64,000 bases of DNA from Candidatus Brevundimonas phytovorans. GTDB lineage: Bacteria; Pseudomonadota; Alphaproteobacteria; Caulobacterales; Caulobacteraceae. A model generated the notes under the pieces. That model was not told the origin of the DNA and searched no databases. It saw only the letters and a program-made list of their open reading frames with translations. The first letter of the stretch is position 1, and each line of letters starts with the position of its first letter. Positions 1-7,639 of the stretch are shown one piece after another. The translations under genes were made by a program, and so were the position numbers. The stretch spans positions 831,001 to 895,000 of the forward strand of contig CP119309.1 of NCBI GenBank assembly GCA_029203145.1, in the 5' to 3' direction.

Positions 1-40
1 CGTCGGCGTTCTCGGCCAAGGCGGCGTTAGGGGCGTGCAT
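1..40 (-). CDS. 5' end of an unidentified gene leaving the window
   Basis: An ATG on the minus strand at position 40 opens a frame that stays open to the window edge, giving only about 13 residues (MHAPNAALAENAD). A strong ribosome-binding sequence, TGGAG, lies about 8 bases upstream of this ATG, and this is the main reason to think the start is real. The fragment is too short to identify. A 23S rRNA methyltransferase gene is often found near tRNA-Trp-secE in alphaproteobacteria, but nothing here proves that identity. Confidence 0.45.
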   Translation of the reverse strand, partial: MHAPNAALAENAD

Positions 41-108
41 CGGTCGACTCCAGCGTTCGGCCGCAGTCTAGCTGAACGGGCGTCACGGGCGAAATAGGGC
101 AGGCTGTC

Positions 109-495
109 CTAGCCTTGGGCGTCGGCGTAGCGCAGCTTGGCGCCCAGCCGATGCGCCAGCGCTGTCAGCTCGACCGCCAGGCTTTGCCGCACCAGGGGCC
201 GCACCCCCATCTCGCGCACCACGAACGGCCCGGCCCACAGGGTCTCGCCGTATTCCAGATCGGGCTGCCGCCACCAGCTGACGAAGCCCAGCACCCCGCC
301 GCGCTGGCTGCGCGCGCTCAGGATGCCGCGGCTGTCCGGGGCCGCGCGCCAGTCCCGCAGAAAGGTCCGCCACTGGTCAGGCTCAAGATCGGGTCGCCAC
401 AGCCGGGCCAGGGCGAACTCGGCGGGCGCCTCGGCCTCGGTCAGCGGAACGATGTCCAGGCGCGGCGCGTCTGGCATGAGGCGTGACTCGGTCAT
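109..495 (-). CDS. GNAT-like small protein, acetyltransferase fold suspected
   Basis: A 128-residue protein whose layout recalls a GNAT acetyltransferase. It has an N-terminal segment of charged helices, a central strand pair (GGVLGFVSWWRQ, about residues 66-77) and a C-terminal helix following LVRQSLAVELTALAHRLGA. No clear acetyl-CoA loop (Q/RxxGxG/A) is visible, so catalytic activity is uncertain. An internal ATG at codon 7 is an alternative start. It lies divergently from the flavin-fold gene at 593. The substrate cannot be predicted. Confidence 0.55.
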   Translation of the reverse strand: MTESRLMPDAPRLDIVPLTEAEAPAEFALARLWRPDLEPDQWRTFLRDWRAAPDSRGILSARSQRGGVLGFVSWWRQPDLEYGETLWAGPFVVREMGVRPLVRQSLAVELTALAHRLGAKLRYADAQG

Positions 496-592
496 GCGAC
501 CATTTCGCGCCCCTGGGGTCCCGTCGCCTTGATCTGTGTCAAGGTGAACCCTGCCGCCCCGCCGCAGGTTCTCTCAGCCAAGGAGTTCAGCC

Positions 593-1129
593 ATGACCGC
601 AGCATCCGCCTCCAGCGTGATCCCCATCCACGGCGCGGCGGTCGCCGCCATCCTCAAGCTGCTCGACGGCCAGCGGCTGATGACCCTGGCGACCAACCGC
701 GCCGACGGCCGGCCCCAGGCCAGCACCCTCGGCTATCTGAACGACGGCCTGAACCTCTATTTCGTCACCGCCCGCGACAGCGAGAAGCTGCGCAACCTCG
801 CCGCCGACCCGCGCGTGGGGGTGGCCGTGCGCGGCGTGGCCGGGGAAGGGGAGGCGGTCGGCCTGTCCATCGACGGCCGGGCGGAAGAGGTGACGGACGG
901 CGACGAGGTCCAGCGCCTCAACGACCTGATCATCAAGCGCTCGCCGGAAATCAGCCCCTGGGCCCCTGGCGGCGATGCGGTGGCGGTGGTCAAGGTGATT
1001 CCCGAACAGGTCGAGGCGGTCGCCGTGATCGACGGCCGCAGCCGCGCTCAGGCCTTCTCGATCGGCGATCCCGAACGCGTCGTGCAGGGCGTCAGCTACG
1101 CGCCGAGCGCGGTGGCGCGGCTGTTCTGA
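593..1129 (+). CDS. Pyridoxamine 5'-phosphate oxidase family protein (split barrel)
   Basis: A 178-residue protein of the PNPOx-like split-barrel family, which binds FMN, F420 or heme. The typical opening is present: a helix, then RLMTLATNRADGRPQASTLG (about residues 28-47), then a strand with LYFVTARDSEKLRNLAADPRVGVAV. This is the pattern of general-stress and nitroreductase-like members, so PLP synthesis itself is unlikely. The start is supported by AAGGAG at 579-584, eight bases before the ATG. It appears monocistronic, upstream of the tRNA-Trp transcription unit. Cofactor and substrate are not predictable from sequence. Confidence 0.8.
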   Translation: MTAASASSVIPIHGAAVAAILKLLDGQRLMTLATNRADGRPQASTLGYLNDGLNLYFVTARDSEKLRNLAADPRVGVAVRGVAGEGEAVGLSIDGRAEEVTDGDEVQRLNDLIIKRSPEISPWAPGGDAVAVVKVIPEQVEAVAVIDGRSRAQAFSIGDPERVVQGVSYAPSAVARLF

Positions 1130-1170
1130 ACAAACCTGCGCATCTATCGGTGGTTATCGTGAAACGCCCC

Positions 1171-1199
1171 TTGAAATGCCCTCGGCCGTCAGGCATATG
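1171..1199 (+). promoter_or_regulatory. Candidate promoter for tRNA-Trp-secE-nusG
   Basis: TTGAAA at 1171-1176 and CATATG at 1194-1199 are separated by 17 bp, a good housekeeping-sigma arrangement. The predicted start site is near 1206, leaving about 60 nt of 5' leader before the tRNA. No other convincing hexamer pair was seen between 1130 and 1265. Confidence 0.45.
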
Positions 1200-1265
1200 C
1201 CCCCCTCTGGCGAGGTTAGCGCCGTCGAGCTTGCTCACGGCGCATTGATCTTTGTCCGGGACACT

Positions 1266-1341
1266 AGGAGTGTAGCTCAGCTGGTAGAGCATCGGTCTCC
1301 AAAACCGAGGGTCGTGGGTTCGAGTCCCTCCGCTCCTGCCA
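1266..1341 (+). tRNA. tRNA-Trp (anticodon CCA)
   Basis: A full 76-nt cloverleaf. The acceptor stem AGGAGTG pairs with CGCTCCT, with a G discriminator and an encoded CCA at 1339-1341. The D arm contains AGCTCAGCTGGTAGAGC. The anticodon stem TCGGT/ACCGA carries the loop CTCCAAA with anticodon CCA at 1299-1301. The T arm holds GGTTCGAGTCC. It lies 70 bp upstream of secE, an arrangement common in alphaproteobacteria, and is probably processed from a tRNA-secE-nusG transcript. Confidence 0.97.
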
Positions 1342-1411
1342 TTCCCCCTGTCGCGGTCGCTTGGGAGTTCCCATGTGAGGCGACAGGTTCCAGAGGTAGA
1401 AGAGACGTCAT

Positions 1412-1711
1412 ATGGCCAAGGCGAAGACCCCCGGCGGTCGCCGCACCGTGGGAAACCAGACCGCAGCCGCCGCATCCGGCGCCGCCACGGTCGCCGTTGA
1501 CGCGCCTGCACCCAAGAAGAAAACGACCCCTGCCCAGTTCTTCAGCCAGGTTCGCGCTGAAGCTCGCAAGATCGTCTGGCCCAGCCGCAAGGAGACGTGG
1601 ATCACGTCCGTGATGGTCTTCATCATGGTTCTGGTCGCCTCGGCCTTCTTCTGGATCGTCGATACGGGTCTCGGCTTTGCGTCCCGCTTCATTCTCGGCC
1701 TTGGCCAATAA
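1412..1711 (+). CDS. secE: Preprotein translocase subunit SecE
   Basis: A 99-residue small subunit of the SecYEG translocon, which clamps SecY in the inner membrane. The family signature VRAEARKIVWPSRKE is at about residues 47-61 and is followed by the single essential transmembrane helix (about 64-90). The Ala/Pro/Lys-rich N-terminal extension of about 40 residues has no membrane segment, so this is the short one-TM form. AGAGA precedes the ATG. nusG begins 13 bp downstream, and the two are very likely cotranscribed with tRNA-Trp. Confidence 0.95.
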   Translation: MAKAKTPGGRRTVGNQTAAAASGAATVAVDAPAPKKKTTPAQFFSQVRAEARKIVWPSRKETWITSVMVFIMVLVASAFFWIVDTGLGFASRFILGLGQ

Positions 1712-1724
1712 AGGAGACGCGCAC

Positions 1725-2300
1725 ATGACTGATGCAGCGCCCAAGCCGGCGGCCAATCCCCGCCACAAATGGTATATCGTCAACGCCTACTCGAACTTCG
1801 AAAAGAAGGTCGCGGAGCAACTGCGCGAGCAGGCGAAGCAGCAGGGCCTGGAAGACGCCTTCTCCGAAATCCTGGTTCCGACCGAGGAAGTCGTCGAAAT
1901 CCGTCGTGGCCGCAAGGTGAACTCGGAACGCAAATTCTTCCCCGGCTATGTGCTGGTGAAGATGGAGATGACCGACAACGCCTACCACCTGGTCAAGAAC
2001 ACGCCCAAGGTCACGGGCTTCCTGGGCGCGGCGGGCGGCACCAAGCCCCTGCCGGTCTCTGAACGTGAAGTTCAGAACATCATCGGCGCCGTGGAAGAGG
2101 GCGTCGAGCGTCCGAAGCCCACCATCCGCTTCGACATCGGCGAAACCGTCAAGGTCATCGACGGTCCGTTCGCCAGCTTCGACGGTCAGGTCGAGAGCGT
2201 CGACGAAGACAACGCCCGCCTGCGCGTGGCCGTCTCCATCTTCGGCCGCCCGACCCCGGTGGATCTGGAATACAACCAGGTCGAAAAGACCGCCGGCTGA
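1725..2300 (+). CDS. nusG: Transcription termination/antitermination factor NusG
   Basis: A 191-residue NusG that links RNA polymerase to Rho or the ribosome. The NGN domain runs from about residue 15 (KWYIVNAYSNFEKKV) to 120, including the FFPGYVLVKM strand. A KOW domain follows at about 137-168 (GETVKVIDGPFASFDGQVES). The ATG at 1725 is chosen because AAGGAG at 1711-1716 sits nine bases upstream. An in-frame upstream start at 1677 would overlap secE and has no ribosome-binding site. An intrinsic terminator follows. Confidence 0.96.
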   Translation: MTDAAPKPAANPRHKWYIVNAYSNFEKKVAEQLREQAKQQGLEDAFSEILVPTEEVVEIRRGRKVNSERKFFPGYVLVKMEMTDNAYHLVKNTPKVTGFLGAAGGTKPLPVSEREVQNIIGAVEEGVERPKPTIRFDIGETVKVIDGPFASFDGQVESVDEDNARLRVAVSIFGRPTPVDLEYNQVEKTAG

Positions 2301-2331
2301 TCGCTTCGATCATCGCCTGAACGACGTGCAG

Positions 2332-2361
2332 CGGCGGCCTACGGGCCGCCGTTTTGCGTTT
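2332..2361 (+). terminator. Intrinsic terminator of secE-nusG
   Basis: An 8-bp perfect stem (CGGCGGCC/GGCCGCCG) is capped by a TACG loop, a UNCG-type tetraloop, and is followed by TTTTGCGTTT. It lies 31 bp after the nusG stop. Confidence 0.85.
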
Positions 2362-2719
2362 GGGCCGCACCCTTCTCGTCGTCGGAGGCAGCGCCGCCGC
2401 GACCCGGCTCACGCGATCCGCCGCCCGTTGTGCCTAATCCCGCGTCCCAAACCCTGTAAATTTCCGGGATTGCCCGGATCTCGACGCCGTTGGCGCGCCC
2501 CAGGTCCGGCCAGGACTAGACTGCGCGGCATGGTCATCGACATCGTTCACCGCCCCATCTTCCTCCATCGCCGCCGCTCAGGCGCGGGCCATGCGGTTTC
2601 GGCTGCCGGCCTTCGCCAGGATCTGCGGGGGGAGCCAGGCCGCCCCTCCGATCCGGTCCTCGCTGCCGCAGCCCTCTCTCTGCGGCAGGCGGCGGCGTGG
2701 GCGGTTTCCTCTGCCGGCG
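2362..2719. other. Non-coding stretch between nusG and the rplK promoter
   Basis: There is no convincing gene here. A frame starting with ATG at about 2530 is open for over 100 codons, but it is Arg/Pro-rich, runs straight through the regulatory element and promoter of rplK, and resembles no known protein. It is best read as a GC-rich chance frame. The sequence GACTAGACTGCG just before that ATG resembles a -10 region, but no matching -35 was found. Confidence 0.5.
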
Positions 2720-2770
2720 ATTGCACCAATTGCACTGTTTTTTTTCGCCTTGCAGTGCAATGCCGCCCTC
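2720..2770 (+). promoter_or_regulatory. Three-half-site ATTGCAC element upstream of the rplK promoter
   Basis: Two direct ATTGCAC copies (2720-2726 and 2729-2735) are spaced nine bases apart. A run of eight Ts follows, then an inverted copy in CAGTGCAAT (2753-2761), then CCGCCCTCC. ATTGCACTG and CAGTGCAAT form a perfect 9-bp inverted repeat. The block ends five bases before the -35 hexamer at 2775. A closely matching block occurs on the other strand at 13821-13870, upstream of the M61 peptidase operon. The binding factor is unknown; the position suggests an activator or repressor operator. Confidence 0.65.
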
Positions 2771-2774
2771 CGGT

Positions 2775-2802
2775 TTGCCTTTCCAGGGCCTGCCTGCTAC
2801 AT
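2775..2802 (+). promoter_or_regulatory. Candidate promoter of rplK-rplA
   Basis: TTGCCT (2775-2780) and CTACAT (2797-2802) are separated by 16 bp. The extended -10 reads GCTACAT, close to the GCTANAW form used by the Caulobacter housekeeping sigma factor. The leader is about 110 nt. In this family of operons L1 usually binds the leader mRNA to repress translation, but I did not identify the L1 site. Confidence 0.6.
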
Positions 2803-2922
2803 GCGCGCCTCCGCCAGAGGACCTTCGAGTCGTCCGGCGGCAAATCCGTGGGAGGCAGCCATGCCGCACCACGGCTCACCGGTCCCCTCAGTTTCTGTCG
2901 GGGTCATCCATAGGAGAGACCA

Positions 2923-3354
2923 ATGGCCAAGAAGATTCTCGGCTATATCAAACTGCAAGTTGCGGCCGGTTCGGCCACGCCTTCGCCCCCGATCGGCCCG
3001 GCTCTGGGTCAGCGCGGCGTGAACATCATGGGCTTCTGCAAGGAGTTCAACGCACGCACCGAGAAGGTGGCCAAGGGTACGCCCCTGCCGACCGTGATCA
3101 CGGTCTATCAGGACAAGTCCTTCACCTTCATCACCAAGACCCCGCCGGCCACCTTCTACCTGAAGCAGGCCGCTGGCATTAAGTCGGGCTCCAAGCTCGT
3201 CGGCCGCGAACTCGCCGGCAAGGTCACGCAAGCGCAAGTGCGCGAGATCGCCGAAGCGAAGATGAAAGACCTGAACGCCAACGACATCGACGCTGCCATG
3301 CGCATCATCGAAGGCTCGGCCCGCGCGATCGGCATCGAAGTGGTGGAGGGCTAA
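2923..3354 (+). CDS. rplK: 50S ribosomal protein L11
   Basis: A 143-residue L11, the usual length. It folds on the 23S rRNA GTPase-associated centre and is needed for factor-dependent GTP hydrolysis and RelA activation. The N-terminal domain shows the conserved proline-rich stretch GSATPSPPIGPALGQRGVN (about residues 17-35). The C-terminal RNA-binding domain includes VREIAEAKMKDLNANDIDAA. GAGAG precedes the ATG. It is followed by rplA after only three bases. Confidence 0.98.
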   Translation: MAKKILGYIKLQVAAGSATPSPPIGPALGQRGVNIMGFCKEFNARTEKVAKGTPLPTVITVYQDKSFTFITKTPPATFYLKQAAGIKSGSKLVGRELAGKVTQAQVREIAEAKMKDLNANDIDAAMRIIEGSARAIGIEVVEG

Positions 3355-3357
3355 TCC

Positions 3358-4044
3358 ATGGCTAAGCAAACCAAGGCTCAGAAAGCCCGTACCGGCGTCA
3401 CCCAGGACCTGCTGTCGTTCTCGGACGCCATCAAGCTCGTCAAGGACAACGCCAAGGCCAAGTTCGACGAGTCGATCGAAATCGCCGTCAACCTGGGCGT
3501 TGACCCGCGTCACGCCGACCAACAGGTCCGTGGCGTTGTGAACCTGCCGTCGGGCACGGGCCGCGACGTTCGCGTCGCCGTCTTCGCCAAGGACGCCAAG
3601 GCTGCTGAAGCCACGGCTGCCGGCGCCGACATCGTGGGCGCAGAAGATCTGTACGAAAAGATCGCTGGCGGCTTCATGGACTTCGACCGCGTCATCGCGT
3701 CGCCGGACATGATGGCTCTGGTCGGTCGCCTCGGTAAGGTGCTGGGCCCGCGCGGCCTGATGCCGAACCCGAAGGTCGGCACCGTGACCCCGAACGTGGC
3801 GCAAGCCGTCAAGGACGCCAAGAGCGGCGCCGTTGAGTTCCGCGTCGAAAAAGCTGGTATCGCCCACGGCGGCATCGGCAAGGCCTCCTTCGACCAGGCC
3901 GCCCTGGAAGCCAACGTCAAGGCTTACGTGGACGCCCTGAACAAGGCCAAGCCGGCCGGCGCCAAGGGGACGTACGTCAAGCGTATCACCCTGTCGTCGA
4001 CGATGGGCCCGGGCTTCAAGATCGATCCGGCTTCGCTGGCTTAA
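3358..4044 (+). CDS. rplA: 50S ribosomal protein L1
   Basis: A 228-residue L1 of the ribosomal L1 stalk, typically also the translational repressor of its own operon. The family signatures are present: DRVIASPDMMALVGRLGKVL followed by GPRGLMPNPKVGTVT (residues about 115-150), and the C-terminal TLSSTMGPGFKID. It starts three bases after rplK, consistent with translational coupling. An intrinsic terminator 27 bases downstream ends the unit, so rplJ-rplL has its own promoter 3.6 kb away. Confidence 0.98.
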   Translation: MAKQTKAQKARTGVTQDLLSFSDAIKLVKDNAKAKFDESIEIAVNLGVDPRHADQQVRGVVNLPSGTGRDVRVAVFAKDAKAAEATAAGADIVGAEDLYEKIAGGFMDFDRVIASPDMMALVGRLGKVLGPRGLMPNPKVGTVTPNVAQAVKDAKSGAVEFRVEKAGIAHGGIGKASFDQAALEANVKAYVDALNKAKPAGAKGTYVKRITLSSTMGPGFKIDPASLA

Positions 4045-4070
4045 TCTCGAGCTTCGAGTTGAAAATGAGC

Positions 4071-4106
4071 AAGGCCCCGGAGAGCGATCTCCGGGGCCTT
4101 TTTCTC
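4071..4106 (+). terminator. Intrinsic terminator of rplK-rplA
   Basis: A long GC-rich stem (GGCCCCGGAGA/TCTCCGGGGCC) with a GCGA tetraloop is followed by TTTTTCTC. It is one of several terminators in this window sharing the GCGA loop. Confidence 0.9.
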
Positions 4107-4161
4107 GGGGCCTGACCCGCCGCGCCTGACGCGGCTGGGGGCCTCTGCTGGCCTACGCCGC

Positions 4162-5328
4162 CTAGATGGCTAGGAAGTCGCGCTGGGCCTTCATCATCTC
4201 GGTGATGAGGATTTTTTCCTTGTCGTCCAGATAGGGGTTCCAGACATCGAAGATCAGGATGACGCGCAGGTCGTCGGCGTCGTTCCATGCTTCATGCTCG
4301 ATGGTGTCGTCAAAGACCCAGGCCTTGCCCATCTCCCAAGACCTGACGGTGTTGCCGACGCGGAAGCGTGCGGGCCCGGGCAGGGTGATCGGTAGGTGGA
4401 CCAGCAGCCGGACGTTCGATGATCCTGTATGCGCCGGAATGTGGGTCCGGCCCTCCAGCGCCGAAAAGATTGCGGTTGGGGCGAAACCCTCCTGGTCGGC
4501 CATCGGCAGGCTTTCTAGCAGGGCGGCGGTACGGGGGCAGCGATCGCAGGCGGCGTCCTGCCGCTGCCCGTCGCGCCACAGAAAAAACGAGCTCCATTTG
4601 CGCGAGTGATTCAACTCCGCCCACTGATTGACGGGCGCTCCCTTGGGGTAGGCGATGTAGGGCGCGAACTCGTCAGAGGCGGTGTCGAGGAGGCCGGTCA
4701 GTTCGTCCTGGATGACCGCGGTGGCAGCCTCCAACTGCGGAAGCCAGGGAAACAAGCTGCGGTCGTAGAAGGGTATGGCGGGGAGCCGCGGATAGTTGAG
4801 CAACAGGGGCTGCTGTTTCGGCGGCTGGATAAGACCGGCATAAATCTCCAGGCCCTCGTCAAACCGATCCAGCGCCGCCTCGCCGACATCGGCGCGCAGA
4901 CCCGCAAGGCGCTGCCGCATAAAATCGCCCAACGCCCGTGCGTACTGATCGACCATCCGCGCCGCGTAATCCATCTGCGTCATGACGGCGGGCGGACAGT
5001 GGGCGCGCGGCGGCGCTATTTTCAAGGCGTTCCGATAGGCGTCCACCGCCGCCTTGGGCTGGTTGACCTTTTCCAGCATGGCGCCCTTGGCCAGCAGGGC
5101 CGTAAAATCATAGGGCTTCATGTCTAGGGCCTCGTCCAGAACGGCTAACGAGGCCTGGAAGTTTCCGAGCAGACGAAGCGCCACCGCGCGGTTCAGCGTG
5201 GCGTTGTGGGTCCGTCCTAGGGCGTCGGCCCGGTCCAGCAGCATCAGAGCCTGATGGGGATCGCGACGGGCCAGCGCCTGACCGGCCTGGATCAGGAGGT
5301 GTTCCTGCGCAGGGTTATGGTTGGTCAT
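4162..5328 (-). CDS. TPR-containing aspartyl/asparaginyl beta-hydroxylase family protein
   Basis: A 388-residue protein. Residues about 10-115 form tetratricopeptide-like helical pairs (ALARRDPHQALMLLDRADAL and later repeats). Residues about 185-385 are an aspartyl/asparaginyl beta-hydroxylase domain, an Fe(II)/2-oxoglutarate dioxygenase. Likely iron ligands are H300 (in IPAHTGSSN) and H345 (in DDTIEHEAWN), 45 residues apart as usual for the family. R355 in RVILIFDVWNP is the likely 2-oxoglutarate contact. The ATG at 5328 is preferred over a GTG 33 bases upstream because GAGAG lies just before it. No signal peptide is seen, so a cytoplasmic protein is likely. The substrate is unknown. Confidence 0.85.
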   Translation of the reverse strand: MTNHNPAQEHLLIQAGQALARRDPHQALMLLDRADALGRTHNATLNRAVALRLLGNFQASLAVLDEALDMKPYDFTALLAKGAMLEKVNQPKAAVDAYRNALKIAPPRAHCPPAVMTQMDYAARMVDQYARALGDFMRQRLAGLRADVGEAALDRFDEGLEIYAGLIQPPKQQPLLLNYPRLPAIPFYDRSLFPWLPQLEAATAVIQDELTGLLDTASDEFAPYIAYPKGAPVNQWAELNHSRKWSSFFLWRDGQRQDAACDRCPRTAALLESLPMADQEGFAPTAIFSALEGRTHIPAHTGSSNVRLLVHLPITLPGPARFRVGNTVRSWEMGKAWVFDDTIEHEAWNDADDLRVILIFDVWNPYLDDKEKILITEMMKAQRDFLAI

Positions 5329-5501
5329 GCGTCTCTCAATTTCGCCGCAAACATGAATCACACGTAATGTTGCAGTGCCGCTCTGGGCGTCAACCGGGAT
5401 TGTGGGAAAGCCTGATTTCCGTGTTCGGACGACTTGACGGCGGGGGGGTAATTCCGGTCTTGGGGCGCAGTCGCTTCGCGCGGCCCTTTCGGAGACGACT
5501 G

Positions 5502-6158
5502 ATGCTGAGCTGGTTCCAGGCGCTGCTGCCCAAGGAAGACAACTTCTTCCGCCTGTTCGACGCCCATGCCGCGACCCTGGTGAAGGGCGCTGAGGCCCTT
5601 CGCGGGATGATGGACGGCGGCGAGGCCACGCCTGAATGGTGCCAGAAGATCGTCGACCACGAGCATGAGGCCGACGACATCGCGCGCGAGGTCATGTTCG
5701 CGGTGCGCCGCAGCTTCATCACCCCGTTTGACCGCTCGGACATTCGCGGCCTGACCGACTCGCTGGACGACACGATCGACCAGATGCAGAAGACGGCCAA
5801 GGTCGTCACCCTGTACGAAATGCGCGAGTTCGCCCCCAAGATGCGCGAACTGGCCGACATCGCCGTCCAGTGCGGCGCTCTGACGGTCGAGGCTGTCTCC
5901 CTCCTGCCGGCCATGCGCAAGAACCATGAGCGTCTGAACGTCCTGACCGAACAGATCGCCGTGCTCGAAAGCCAGAGCGACACCCTCTACGACGAGGGGA
6001 TGAAGGCGCTCTACGCCCTGCACCGCCACGACATGACCGGCGGCAACACGCTGTGGTTCATCATCGGCGGCGAGGTCTATGACCACCTCGAGAAGATCAT
6101 CGACCGCTTCGAGGATGTGGCCAACCGCATCAACGGCGTCCTGGTCGAGCACCTGTAG
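5502..6158 (+). CDS. DUF47 / PhoU-like Pit accessory protein
   Basis: A 218-residue all-helical protein of the DUF47 family (TIGR00153-like). It shows the typical FFRLFDAHAATLVKGAEALR opening and a DHEHEADDIAREVMFAVRRSFITPFDRSDI core with the acidic E/DxxxD metal-binding pattern of PhoU-like bundles. Genes of this family usually sit directly upstream of a low-affinity phosphate transporter, as here: pit starts six bases downstream. The ATG at 5502 has GGAG nine bases before it; earlier in-frame starts lack one. The role is probably regulation of Pit activity. Confidence 0.9.
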   Translation: MLSWFQALLPKEDNFFRLFDAHAATLVKGAEALRGMMDGGEATPEWCQKIVDHEHEADDIAREVMFAVRRSFITPFDRSDIRGLTDSLDDTIDQMQKTAKVVTLYEMREFAPKMRELADIAVQCGALTVEAVSLLPAMRKNHERLNVLTEQIAVLESQSDTLYDEGMKALYALHRHDMTGGNTLWFIIGGEVYDHLEKIIDRFEDVANRINGVLVEHL

Positions 6159-6164
6159 GGTCCG

Positions 6165-7166
6165 ATGGATCACGCCCTCCTGATCCTGGTCTTCCTGATC
6201 GGCGTCGCCCTGCTGTTCGACTTCCTGAACGGCCTGCACGACGCGGCCAACTCCATCGCCACCATCGTCGCCACGCGGGTCCTGCCGCCGATCTATGCGG
6301 TCGGCTGGGCGGCCTTCTTCAACTTCATCGCCTTCCTCTTCTTCGGCCTGCACGTGGCGGACACGATCGGGCGGGGAATCATTTCACCCGACGTCATCTC
6401 GGATCAGGTCATCTTCGGCGCCCTGATGGGGGCGATCTGCTGGAACGTGATCACCTGGATCGCCGGGATTCCCTCTTCTAGCTCGCACGCCCTGGTCGGC
6501 GGCCTGCTGGGCGCGGGCGTCGCCAAGGCGGGAACCAGCGCCGTGGTCATCGCCGGGGTGCTGAAGACGGTCGGCGCCATCTTCATGTCGCCGGCCATCG
6601 GCTTCCTGCTGGCCCTCTTGCTGGTGCTGATCGTGTCCTGGCTGTTCGCCAGGGCCAACCCCGCCTTTGCCGACCGGATATTCCGAGGTCTGCAGTTCCT
6701 GTCGGCCTCGGCCTATTCCCTGGGGCACGGCGGCAATGACGCGCAGAAGACCATGGGGATCATCGCTATCCTGCTCTATTCGCGCGGCATGTTGGGCGGC
6801 GAGTTCCATGTGCCCTTCTGGGTGGTCATCACCTGTCAGGCGGCCATCGCCCTGGGCACCCTGTTCGGCGGCTGGAAGATCGTCCACACCATGGGCTCGC
6901 GCATCACGCGCCTGAGCCCGCAGCAGGGCTTCTGCGCCGAGACGGGCGGGGCCATCACCCTGTTCGCGGCGACCAGCCTGGGCATCCCGGTATCGACGAC
7001 CCACACCATCACCGGCGCCATCATCGGCGTTGGCGCGGCCAAGCGGGTCTCGGCCGTCCGCTGGAGCATCGCCCGCAGCATCGTCACCGCCTGGTTCATC
7101 ACCATGCCGGCGGCTGCGGCCATCGGCGCCGTCTTCTACTTCCTCGGCGGCCTGTTCCTGACCTGA
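6165..7166 (+). CDS. pit: PiT-family inorganic phosphate transporter
   Basis: A 333-residue inner-membrane protein with about nine or ten hydrophobic segments. The two inverted signature halves of the PiT family are visible: FLNGLHDAANSIATIVATR (about residues 19-37) and SLGHGGNDAQKTMGIIAI (about 186-203). This is a metal-phosphate/H+ or Na+ symporter, usually of low affinity. It is coupled with the upstream DUF47 gene. Its stop codon TGA overlaps the ATG of the following Nudix gene by one base. No clear Pho box was found upstream of the pair. Confidence 0.93.
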   Translation: MDHALLILVFLIGVALLFDFLNGLHDAANSIATIVATRVLPPIYAVGWAAFFNFIAFLFFGLHVADTIGRGIISPDVISDQVIFGALMGAICWNVITWIAGIPSSSSHALVGGLLGAGVAKAGTSAVVIAGVLKTVGAIFMSPAIGFLLALLLVLIVSWLFARANPAFADRIFRGLQFLSASAYSLGHGGNDAQKTMGIIAILLYSRGMLGGEFHVPFWVVITCQAAIALGTLFGGWKIVHTMGSRITRLSPQQGFCAETGGAITLFAATSLGIPVSTTHTITGAIIGVGAAKRVSAVRWSIARSIVTAWFITMPAAAAIGAVFYFLGGLFLT

Positions 7167-7597
7167 TGACCGCCCCGGCCAGAACCGAAACCTCCGTGAC
7201 CCGCCAGGTCGCGGCTCTGCCCTGGCGTGAGGGTGAGAACGGCGTGGAGGTGATGATGATCACCTCGCGCGAGACGCGCCGCTGGGTCATTCCCAAGGGC
7301 GGCCGCATGGTCGGCAAGACCGACCCCCAGGCGGCGGCTCAGGAAGCCTATGAGGAGGCCGGCGTCCAGGGCGAGACGCTGGAGACTCCCATCGGCCATT
7401 TCCGCTATGGCAAGCGGCTGAAGTCGGGGGCGGTTCAGACCTGCGTGGTGGCCGTCTATCCGCTGGAGGTCCTGATCCAGTTGGGCGCCTGGCCCGAAGA
7501 CCTGCAACGCGATCGCCGCTGGATGCCCCAGGGCGAGGCGGCGGATGCGGTGCATGAGGATGACCTGGCGCAACTGATCCGGGCTTTTCGTCCCTAA
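7166..7597 (+). CDS. Nudix hydrolase (DIPP-like)
   Basis: A 143-residue Nudix hydrolase. The strand RRWVIPKGG (about residues 38-46) leads into a Nudix box spanning about 46-67, ending QEAYEEAGV. The usual Arg of the REUxEE motif is Gln here, but both metal-binding Glu residues remain. The W-VIPKGG pattern is that of diphosphoinositol/dinucleoside polyphosphate hydrolases. It is translationally coupled to pit (TGATG overlap), hinting at a shared phosphate-related role. The substrate is not determinable from sequence. Confidence 0.88.
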   Translation: MTAPARTETSVTRQVAALPWREGENGVEVMMITSRETRRWVIPKGGRMVGKTDPQAAAQEAYEEAGVQGETLETPIGHFRYGKRLKSGAVQTCVVAVYPLEVLIQLGAWPEDLQRDRRWMPQGEAADAVHEDDLAQLIRAFRP

Positions 7598-7611
7598 ATC
7601 CCTCGGCGCCG

Positions 7612-7639
7612 TTGATTTCAGCCTCAGGCCGTGTATAGA
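7612..7639 (+). promoter_or_regulatory. Promoter of rplJ-rplL
   Basis: TTGATT (7612-7617), a 16-bp spacer and TATAGA (7634-7639). It begins only 15 bases after the Nudix stop codon. Confidence 0.6.

Noticed and set aside
2065..2913. A 282-codon plus-strand frame across the nusG end and the rplK upstream region
   Set aside because: It runs out of frame through nusG, then through a terminator, an operator and a promoter; the composition is Arg/Pro-rich and unlike a protein.
5329..5501. Pho box upstream of the DUF47-pit pair
   Set aside because: No pair of CTGTCAT-like repeats with 4-bp spacing is visible; only an isolated TTGACG near 5423 with no good -10.
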